This document shows, one piece after another, positions 56,142 to 64,000 of a DNA stretch of 64,000 nucleotides. The stretch covers positions 1,922,001-1,986,000 of the forward strand of contig JANTQA010000010.1 of the NCBI GenBank assembly GCA_027625915.1, read 5' to 3'. The position numbers and the translations under genes are program-made. Each line of letters opens with the position of its first letter. Positions within the stretch are counted from its first letter, which is position 1. Below the pieces are notes generated by a model. It was not told the origin of the DNA, did no database searches, and worked only from the letters and a program-made list of their open reading frames with translations. The DNA is from Anaeramoeba flamelloides. Lineage: Eukaryota > Metamonada > Anaeramoebidae.

Positions 56142-56444
56142 GATTATCTACTATTAGATTCGGATTAACTGTCAACTAATTATTGTTGGTAATTAGTGGA
56201 GTACAAAGACGCTTCTGTAATCTAGACTAAAAGTAGAGAGATTATTGATTCTCTTCAAGTAAAAAAAAAAATTTGGATTTATGGAAAACGAAAAAATAAT
56301 AAAAAGTCACTTATTTTGAAGAATCGACTAAATTAAGATTGTTTAGAAATACCAGAAACAATAAACTTCATATAAAAGTCGATAATCACCAAATAAATAC
56401 CTGAATAAAGTATAAATTTCAAAAAAAAAAAAATGTAAAAAATT
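56142..56444. other. LINE 5' flank and intergenic DNA
   Basis: Bases up to about 56230 (GTGGAGTACAAAGACGCTTC then TAATCTAGACT) have higher GC and may be the LINE 5' UTR. The rest is A/T-rich without a gene. Confidence 0.4.
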
Positions 56445-56825
56445 TTTGGGGACCTTTCATCGGAACGTCTCGTTCAAAATTTCTCAATTTCTTTGGAAAA
56501 TTAAAATTTTTGACAATAAGGTTTTTAAATTTTAAATGTTTTGGATTTTGAAACATATTACAAAGTCTGAATTTTCTTATTTTTAATTTGGAGTTTCTGA
56601 TATTTTTTTTTTTTTCAAATTTATTTTTTTAAAAGAAAAAGCAGAAAATGAAATAAAAAAGAAAAAAAGATAAAATTTATTGAATTATGAAAAAAGATCT
56701 GATTGAGAAATAATAAATTTATTTTACGAAGAATAATGACACAAACTCCTAGAATTTGTTCTAATTCTATTATAAAACTATTCCCATTTAACTGAAAAAG
56801 AGTTTATATTTAAAGAGTTATATTG
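56445..56825. repeat. Dispersed repeat, homologous to 11625-12050
   Basis: GGGGACCTTTCATCGGAACG then TCTCGTTCAAAATTTCTCAA, ending ACTGAAAAAGAGTTTATA, follow the same order as the 11.6-kb copy. It is diverged and non-coding, probably a transposon remnant of unknown type. Confidence 0.7.
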
Positions 56826-57426
56826 GAATTGAGTTTAAAACAAAAAATTTAAAACAAATTTGTGTTACTTTTTATCTTAATAATATTTACAAAAATCATA
56901 AATGTCTAATTTTTTTTATTTTTAACAATTAGGCCCTATTAACTAAAAACAAAAAACTTTCATAATGCAATTATTTTTAATAAAATATTCTATTTATTAA
57001 GAAAATTAATCGATCCTCTTGGTGCAATTGAAAATAGAAAAAAAAAAGGTGGTTATACTAATATCATTTCTTTTACTATTAAGATGAAAGATTTGAAATG
57101 GAAAAAAACTAACAGAATAAATTGTTAAATTATTATTTTTATAATTAGAGATAATATAATAGATTTAATATTAATTAATAATAAGTTTGAAACCCTTTTA
57201 AAAAGGAAAGGGGGAAAATTCGGCCAAAGATAAAAAGATTTTTTGATCGGTGGAAAAAAAAAAAAAAAAAAAAGATAATATTTTGAGAAAGCACCTGATT
57301 TCCAAAATATAAATTCCTTTGGAGAGTATGGAATTTTATGATCATTTTACAATTATTTCAAACCACTTTATTTCAAAAATAAATTAAAATAATGATAATT
57401 ATTTTGAAAATGAAATAATAAGAATT
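56826..57426. other. Intergenic DNA downstream of the HPS5-like gene
   Basis: A/T-rich, with an A run at 57256-57273. No gene or RNA is supported. Confidence 0.5.
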
Positions 57427-60400
57427 TTATAATTTTGTATTAAAATCACAAACTGACATTTGATTCTTAATACATTCTTTATGATAACTTTTCCCAGATT
57501 TAAAAACTATCAAATCTGAAGATACATTAGATACCAAAGGTAAATTACACACAGGGCATAGCGATTCTTCGTTAGACTGTATTACTATTCCCCAATGGTC
57601 CCTGACAGATAAAAAGTCTTGGGAAATTGGGAACGATACACCTTGTAATAAATTATCAAGTAATTTTTGCTTTTTTTCTTTTTCTCTTACATTTCCATTC
57701 TCATTCTCGTTTTTTCTTTCAAAATCCTTTTCATCATTACCAATATTATCATTAACATTAATGTTATCATTATCATTACCATTGTAATTAACTTTATCAT
57801 TGTTTATATTAAATGACAAACTATTAGTATTGTTTTTATTACTATTTTTATTTTTATTTGAATAAGATAAGTCCATTTCTAAATCCATTATATTTTTAAT
57901 TTGAGGAGAAATGTCTCTAGGCTTCAAAGTCCATAAGCTTTCAGAAGTATTTTCAATAATTGATTGTAAAATCTTTTTTTGTTTCGTTAATTTTTCAGCA
58001 TTTTCAATAATTTCCGAAAAGACTATTGGCTCCAATAATAATGTGAATTGTTGGCAATTCTCTAAAATTTCCATTGTTTTAAAAGGGCCAATATTATTTA
58101 GCATGTAATCAACAATCTTTTTATTTTGCCTTGATTTTCCCAACGAATTATTATTATTACTATTAACAGAATCACTTCCATTATTATCCTCGTAATTATC
58201 CACATTATCACCACAACTAACACCGCCACTATTGGAAATTTTCGAATAACAATTTAAAATAAAATGCCAATTAGTTTCGTCATTCGTATCCAAATATTGT
58301 TGTATTATTAAAAATACGCTTTCAAAATCCCAAATATTTATCGAATTTTCTATTGCCTTTAAATAATTGTTTTTCTTAATTAACAGCCAAGTTCTACCGC
58401 GATAATAACCATATTTTTCAATTAATTCTAAAATTTCTTCAACAGTAATATTAAATTTATTATTTTTATTTTGAATAATTTGATCAATATATTTTTCATA
58501 TTTCCATTTAATATCCGAAGAACCAAACACTGGCTTTAAATTCGAATCAAATAGCTTTTCAAATTTTGGTGATCCGTTTGTTAATAAAGACCTTAACCAT
58601 TTTTTTACTAATCTAGTATTTGCACAAAAAAAATTTGGCTTTAATAAAAAAAATTGTTTTAAATATTCAAACCAAAATTCTTGATTATACTTTAATTCCT
58701 TTTTATTCCTTGTATTCGTTTTCTTCACTGCCGTCTTTTGATTTTGGCTGTTATTTCCATTTTCAATTTCAATTTCATTTCCATTTTCATTTTCATTTTC
58801 ATTTTCATTTTCATTTACAATTTGATCTTGATCTTCATTTTCATTTTCATTATCAATCAATAAAAAATGTTTAATATTTCTTGGTAAAATAAAAGGATAT
58901 AATTTAACCGAGAATTTAGCTGCTTCGGTTTTATTCATCAAAAACATTTTTGGAATAAAGCAAAATGAAAATCGTTTATCAACCTCCAAAATTTGATGAA
59001 TTAAAGAAGAAATTAAAGAATTTTCTATTATTTGATTATTATTGTCAAAAAATTTATTTTTAATTATCAAATAGTCAGAATTATTTGTTATTTGATTATT
59101 AATGATATAATTTAAAGTTTTTCCAAATTTATTATGATTACAAAAGGTAAATATTTGGATTGGATCCAAAAATTTTGAATTTGTTTTTAAAAAAGTGATC
59201 ATAGCTTCTTCATTTTTAAAACCATTTTCTCCTTTAATTAAAGACATTTTTTTAAATAGCCATGTCAAAATGATCATTTTTTGTTTTTTATAATTTTGGT
59301 ATTTATTCGATTTTGTATTTTTCTTTGTAAAAATAATTTTTTCAGTTTTTTTTTTTTTTTTATATTTTCGATAATCTTTAAACCAAGTTTCGATTAAATT
59401 AACAAGTTTTAACTCATTTCCCTTCTTTAAACTTTCTAAATTTTCAAACAATTGTTTTGTTTTTTGCATTAATTGCTTTTTTTTTTTCTTAAACTTTTCA
59501 ATTTTTTTGAGTCTTTCTAATTCTTTTCTTTTTTCTTCTTCTTCTCTTCTTCTTCTTTCCTCTTCCCTTTTCTTTCTTTCCTCTTCCCTTCTTTTTTCTT
59601 CTAAAATTCTTCTTTCCTCTTCCCTTCTTCTTTCTTCCCTTATTCGCAATTCTTCTTTCCTTCTTTCCTCTCTTATTCGCAATTCCTCTTTCCTTCGCTC
59701 CTCTTTCCTTCGTTCTTCTTCTTTCCTTCGTTCCTCTTTAATTCTTAATTCTTCCTTTCTTTTTTCCTCCTTAATCCTTAATTCTTCTAATCTTTTCTCT
59801 TCCTTGATTCTTCTCTGCTCTTCTTTAATTCTCAATTCCTCTTTCCGTTTTTCTTCTTTAATTCTTAACTCTTCCTTTCTTTTTTCCTCCTTAATGCGCA
59901 ATTCTTCCCTTTTTCTCTCTTCTTTGATTCTTCTCTGCTCTTCTTTAATTCTCAATTCCTCTTTCCGTTTTTCTTCTTTAATTCTCAACTCTTCCTTTCT
60001 TTTTTCCTCCTTAATCCTTAATTCTTCTAATCTTTTCTCTTCTTTGATTCTTCTTTGCTCTTCTTTAATTCTCAACTCTTCCAATCTTCGTAATTTTCCC
60101 CTTTTCTTTTCTTCTTCTAATATTCTTAATTCCTCCTTCCTCCTTTCTTCCTCCTTCCTCCTTTCTTCTTCAATTTTTTTTAGTTTTTCCCTTTTCAATC
60201 TTTCTTCTTCAATTTTTTTTAATCTATTTTCCTCTTCCTCTTTTTCTTTTTCAATTTGACAAATTTTTAAAAACTTTTCGATGTTTAAATCACCATTTTG
60301 ATTTTCTTTATCTTCATTTTGATTTTCATTCTTTTCATTGTTGTTGCTTTTGTTTTCTTCATTGTCGTCGTTGTTGCTTTTATCTTTTTTTGGAATTGTG

Positions 60401-62010
60401 CTATATTTTTTAAATTTCTTTTTCACCTTTTCGACCCCGTAGAATAAAACAATTGAATATAATTTAAATAGGATTTCTCTGTCTTCAACATTTGATTGGA
60501 GGTATGCCTGTATTGATTTTATAATTTTTTTGATTAAGTTTTTTGATTTCAGGCTTGACTTTGATTTACTTGAAAGCAGATCTGTTTTTTTTTTTTCATT
60601 TTGGATCCATTCAAATTGATTAATTACATTTACAATAAATTCCTTTGGTTTTAATAATTGTAATTTTGAAATTTTATGTTCTTCGTGATGAATAATCCAA
60701 ATTGAATTCCTGATAACTGACAAATCAAATAGTGGTGACAGATCTTGATACCTTGAAATAATTTGACACTTTTCCAAATCAATAACTAAAAATTCATTAA
60801 TTTTCCCATAAGAGATAAAAAATTTTTCAACCCATTTTAATTTTTCAAATTGTCCATCACCAATTATTTGAATTTTATTCTCTTGTTTTTGTTTTTGTTT
60901 TTTTTTTCTTTTTTTTTTCTTCTTATTAAAACTCAGGATCCCTTTTGTAATTGTAAAGGATTTTTTGAAATTAAATGTTCTAATAACTGAACCATTTGAC
61001 GTATTTGCTAACCAAAGCCTTTTACCAGGCCTTGAAGCAAATATTTTTCCTACCGCTTGATCCCAATAAAAACATGCACCAAAAGATCCAGATCTCAATT
61101 TTTTACCTACTTGAATATAAGAAGATTTTAAATTTTTTATATTTGTTTGTTTTTCTTTTTCCTTTTCCCTTTCCTTTTCTTTGTCTTTGTCTTTGTCTTT
61201 TTCCTTTCCTTTTCCTTTGCCTAATTTTTTTTCTTGTTTTTTTTCTTTTACTTTTTCGTTTTGTTTTTGGATCGAATCAAGTATTAAACTTGTTTTAGGG
61301 CTTGACTTTTCATTCTTTTTTGATTTTTTTTCCTTCCCAATAAGTGAAGGCTGTGTGTGCGATAACGAAACATCTTTAAATTGGCTTGTGTTTATAATCA
61401 AGGAACGGTTAAGTGTTGAAACCAATAGTACTCCGTCTTGATAGTCGAGCTGTACGATACTTGTTTCACCTTTTAAAACCAAATAGCTTTGGCCCTTTCT
61501 CCCAAAGCTAATTGAGGTATTCATTGGCCTCGTAATCACAACATGCCCCAAAGCGTCCCCACTAAATAATGCTGTTGAGTCCTTGCTCCAACACAAAGAA
61601 GTTATTTCTTTTGTATGAACAGTGGAGTGCGCAACAACAACTAGCTTTTCCTTCACTTTTTCCTTTGGCTTAAATTTCTTGCTTTTTGGTGAATTTACTA
61701 AAGCGTTATCGGAAATCATTTTCTTAATTCTTGTTAAATATAGCGAAAAATCAGAAGTGGTAAGGGCCAACAATTCCCCATTTGGACTTAAAGAGAGCCC
61801 AGTTAAGGGCTTGTCAATCGTTTTGATCGTAAATAATGAGATCAATGAATGGGGTGGAGATTGGGAATAGACATAAATGGAACCAGTGTTTGCTCCTAAG
61901 AGAATGTTAGTGTTAGAACACGCAATACACGTATATTTGACACGACTGGAACGTGGTAATAATTCGGGATAAGTTGAAAATTCAAAATACTTTCCTGGTT
62001 TATTTTCCAT
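57427..62010 (-). CDS. HPS5-like protein (BLOC-2 subunit): beta-propeller, coiled coil, alpha-solenoid, C-terminal zinc motif
   Basis: A single exon of 1527 residues, starting MENKPGKYFEFSTYPELLPR. The N-terminal WD40-type domain reads RVKYTCIACSNTNILLGANT then SLSPNGELLALTTSDFSLYL and SLCWSKDSTALFSGDALGHV. Residues 300-350 (KLRSGSFGACFYWDQAVGKI, FASRPGKRLWLANTSNGSVI) match the HPS5 block with YGACFF, CARPGSRMW and the GEVISTHQF strand. HPS5 is a subunit of BLOC-2, which steers cargo to lysosome-related organelles. A highly charged Glu/Arg/Lys coiled coil of about 260 residues (584-845) built from units like RKEELRIKEE is inserted, which explains the length (human HPS5 about 1129). The following helical region (YRGRTWLLIKKNNYLKAIEN) fits a clathrin-type solenoid. 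The end CPVCNLPLVSNV then SYHKEC is a C-x2-C, H-x3-C zinc motif. TECPR2-type or Vps8-type proteins are the alternatives. Asn-rich tracts lie between. Confidence 0.75.
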   Translation of the reverse strand: MENKPGKYFEFSTYPELLPRSSRVKYTCIACSNTNILLGANTGSIYVYSQSPPHSLISLFTIKTIDKPLTGLSLSPNGELLALTTSDFSLYLTRIKKMISDNALVNSPKSKKFKPKEKVKEKLVVVAHSTVHTKEITSLCWSKDSTALFSGDALGHVVITRPMNTSISFGRKGQSYLVLKGETSIVQLDYQDGVLLVSTLNRSLIINTSQFKDVSLSHTQPSLIGKEKKSKKNEKSSPKTSLILDSIQKQNEKVKEKKQEKKLGKGKGKEKDKDKDKEKEREKEKEKQTNIKNLKSSYIQVGKKLRSGSFGACFYWDQAVGKIFASRPGKRLWLANTSNGSVIRTFNFKKSFTITKGILSFNKKKKKRKKKQKQKQENKIQIIGDGQFEKLKWVEKFFISYGKINEFLVIDLEKCQIISRYQDLSPLFDLSVIRNSIWIIHHEEHKISKLQLLKPKEFIVNVINQFEWIQNEKKKTDLLSSKSKSSLKSKNLIKKIIKSIQAYLQSNVEDREILFKLYSIVLFYGVEKVKKKFKKYSTIPKKDKSNNDDNEENKSNNNEKNENQNEDKENQNGDLNIEKFLKICQIEKEKEEEENRLKKIEEERLKREKLKKIEEERRKEEERRKEELRILEEEKKRGKLRRLEELRIKEEQRRIKEEKRLEELRIKEEKRKEELRIKEEKRKEELRIKEEQRRIKEERKREELRIKEEKRKEELRIKEEKRKEELRIKEEQRRIKEEKRLEELRIKEEKRKEELRIKEERRKEEERRKEERRKEELRIREERRKEELRIREERRREEERRILEEKRREEERKKREEERRRREEEEKRKELERLKKIEKFKKKKKQLMQKTKQLFENLESLKKGNELKLVNLIETWFKDYRKYKKKKKTEKIIFTKKNTKSNKYQNYKKQKMIILTWLFKKMSLIKGENGFKNEEAMITFLKTNSKFLDPIQIFTFCNHNKFGKTLNYIINNQITNNSDYLIIKNKFFDNNNQIIENSLISSLIHQILEVDKRFSFCFIPKMFLMNKTEAAKFSVKLYPFILPRNIKHFLLIDNENENEDQDQIVNENENENENENGNEIEIENGNNSQNQKTAVKKTNTRNKKELKYNQEFWFEYLKQFFLLKPNFFCANTRLVKKWLRSLLTNGSPKFEKLFDSNLKPVFGSSDIKWKYEKYIDQIIQNKNNKFNITVEEILELIEKYGYYRGRTWLLIKKNNYLKAIENSINIWDFESVFLIIQQYLDTNDETNWHFILNCYSKISNSGGVSCGDNVDNYEDNNGSDSVNSNNNNSLGKSRQNKKIVDYMLNNIGPFKTMEILENCQQFTLLLEPIVFSEIIENAEKLTKQKKILQSIIENTSESLWTLKPRDISPQIKNIMDLEMDLSYSNKNKNSNKNNTNSLSFNINNDKVNYNGNDNDNINVNDNIGNDEKDFERKNENENGNVREKEKKQKLLDNLLQGVSFPISQDFLSVRDHWGIVIQSNEESLCPVCNLPLVSNVSSDLIVFKSGKSYHKECIKNQMSVCDFNTKL
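59500..60265. repeat. Degenerate coding repeat (KEELRIKEE units) in the HPS5-like gene
   Basis: DNA repeats of 30-45 bp (plus-strand motif TTAATTCTTAATTCTTCC and TCTTTTTTCCTCC variants) encode K/R-E-E-L-R-I-K-E-E units. A 250-codon frame on the opposite strand is a mirror of this tract, not a gene. Confidence 0.85.
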
Positions 62011-64000
62011 AGAAACAATTTTTTTTTTTTCTTTTTTACTATTGTTTTGTTTTTTCTGTTGTTACGATCTTGTTTTTTTGTTTTCAAATTTGGTTTGTTT
62101 TGCAAATTTGTTCTCTTTCTTTTTGAAAAAAATCGGATCGGAGTTTTTGAGAAAAAAATGATTATTTTGAAGAAAAACTTTTTAGAAGATTGCAAAGTTG
62201 CAAATTAATACTTGTTATTTAATAGAAGGTTTTTAGAGAGTTAATAGACTTTATTTTTCTTTTTTAAATCAAAAAATATTACTCTTTTATTTGAATTTTA
62301 AATGAGAAATTTTTTCACTTGGTTTTTAATTTCCTTTTTTATTGAGTGATAAATTTCAATCTTAATTCTTTGAGAATACGATTTATTAAGGTAGAGGGAA
62401 AGGATGTGAAGTATTGTTTCCAGTTTATAATTTAAATATCATTATAATTAAGCTCAGATACGATACGAACAATTTTGTATTGAAAAAGTTTCTATAAAAT
62501 TGTAGAACCTTAATATAAAATTCTATTTAAATTGAATTTCTGAATGATTTCCAAATTTGTATAATAAACTTTATATATCAAGTTAATACAAAAAATTGAA
62601 ACTAGGTTTGATATAAATACTCTTAATTTCCTGTTGATAAATAAAAAATTTTCAATCAAGTCAGAGAATATTTTTCTAATTATTAGTTGAAAAAACAACA
62701 AGAGTGTTTCAAAATCATTGAGAATGAGATTTTTTGAAATTATTAAAATTTTTCTATTTAACTCCAAGATAAAATTCAATAGAATCAAATCACACCAGGT
62801 AAATTTATAAGAATACAAATTGATTTGTTATTATCAAATATTAAATCTGTCTGATAAAGAGTAATATGGTTGAGAAATTTTATATTATAAACTATAAAAT
62901 TTATATAAGAAGAAAATATTTCTGTCGTATTTATTTTTTGGGTCTTTTTAATTGGTAAATAATTCATGAAAAAACTTAATTTAATTCAGGTCTTCAATTT
63001 CCTAAATTGTAAAACACATCTCTTCAAATACTATTAAAATTATTTGTAAAAATAATAAATTCATTAATTTTGTAGATATTGAAAAAAAATATCCAAGCTT
63101 TTAGCAATTAATCTACATTTATCAAAAATTTTCAGAATGTTTTTTTTATCTAGAAAGTTTTTCAGAGAAAAATAATTTTTTTTTTGTTTAAATTATTGGT
63201 ATCTCTAAAAAACAAAGAAAAAACTTAAATAGAAATTTTAGTTTTAAAGAAATCTTACTTTTAGTAATTTAGGATCAATTTATATCAACAAATAACCTTG
63301 AAAATTAAATTATGTTTTAAAACGGCTAGGAAAATAAGCCAAATTACAAACCTTTGGATATTAGACAAAATTATTGGTTTATTTAAGTTTGTTAAATGGT
63401 TAAATCTCTTACGGTTTAAAAGATTAGATAATATTTTCTTTTTCAAAAATTCAGAGTATAAACAAAGAACTTTTAGTATTAATATTTATCATTTGATAAT
63501 TTTTTTTTTTTTTTTTTTATTAAAATAATTAATTGAAATTTAGTTTATTTGCTTACTAACATTGTAAAAATTGAGAAATAATAATAATAAAACTCTGAAT
63601 ATTTTTCTTGAATTATTCATATTTTTCATATTTGTGTTATTAATAACTTACTGATATAATTATGAGAATCTTCTGAATTATTAGTTAATAATTCTACAAT
63701 TTAAAGGAATTTTTTTTTTATTATAAACTATGGATTACAGGTTTTAAAAAAAGGTATTTTTGAATATTTTGAATCAAATATTTGATTTTTTTCTCATATT
63801 TTTTTGTCAAGAGATAAGAAAAAAAACGATGAAAAATCAAAGTTGAACAATATAATTATTCTTTTTAGAAGTTGAAAATAATTATTATTTATTTTTTTAC
63901 AAAATTAAGTAGTTTTTTTAACTGGATTATTTAAAATCGAGTGATTTTTTTGAAAGTATCTATTTGTATATTTCTTTTGACAAAAATAAGAAATCTTTGC
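62011..64000. other. AT-rich DNA upstream of the HPS5-like gene
   Basis: The first 200 bp presumably hold its promoter, with no named element seen. The rest up to the window end has only A/T-run frames (for example 62510-62967 minus and 63298-63528 plus). No repeat copy, RNA or gene is supported. Confidence 0.5.

Noticed and set aside
59507-60259. 250-codon Ser/Leu/Phe frame on the plus strand
   Set aside because: It is the antisense of the coiled-coil repeat of the HPS5-like gene, whose 1527-codon frame is clearly the real one.
1-64000. CRISPR arrays, LTR elements, Polintons or viral genes
   Set aside because: No regular spacer-repeat pattern, integrase core, protease, capsid or long direct terminal repeats were seen. 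All recognisable mobile DNA is LINE or cut-and-paste type.

Overview
The window is a piece of a very AT-rich nuclear genome from a unicellular eukaryote. Genes carry short spliceosomal introns with GT..AG ends, homopolymer A/T runs are everywhere, coding stretches show as islands of higher GC, and several proteins carry long low-complexity tracts (Ser runs, RG repeats, K/R/E coiled coils, Asn runs). An amoeboid or flagellate protist (Amoebozoa, Anaeramoebae or similar) fits, but the sequence alone does not fix the group. TAA and TAG are used as ordinary stops.

Layout. Left third (1-17 kb): 40S ribosomal protein S14 (uS11, four exons, 3415-4469), then a long repeat-rich stretch, then exon-like pieces of a mitochondrial porin/Tom40-type beta barrel (12945-15360, minus) facing an inverted, decayed second copy. 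Middle (17-31 kb): an unrecognised decayed multi-exon gene, two TIR transposon copies, a TTAA-flanked piggyBac-like element, a VDAC gene (minus) divergent from a multi-pass membrane protein gene, a decayed PARP-type zinc-finger piece, and eIF3i (TIF34) in three exons with a 2.8-kb second intron. Right half (31-64 kb): a 998-residue RGG/Ser-rich protein, cytosolic HSP70 (minus, one intron), ribosomal protein L32 (two exons), a nearly full-length LINE on the minus strand hit by two copies of a small TA-flanked MITE, and a 1527-residue HPS5-like (BLOC-2) protein on the minus strand.

The recognised genes are housekeeping: translation (uS11, eL32, eIF3i), folding (HSP70), mitochondrial outer membrane (VDAC and the porin-like copy) and endolysosomal trafficking (HPS5-like). 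They do not form a pathway cluster. The intergenic DNA is built mainly from non-autonomous DNA transposons (at least six repeat families with two to four copies here) plus LINE remains. I saw no tRNA, rRNA, CRISPR, LTR element or viral gene that I could support.

The most interesting points are the nested LINE/MITE structure (the MITE insertion keeps ORF2 in register once its 200 bp are discounted), a shared 3' hairpin tail on two LINE remnants, G-rich runs in the coding strand of the RGG protein gene that could fold as quadruplexes, a pyrimidine tract plus AG just upstream of four start codons (5'-UTR introns or trans-splicing), and the inverted duplicate of the porin-like gene.
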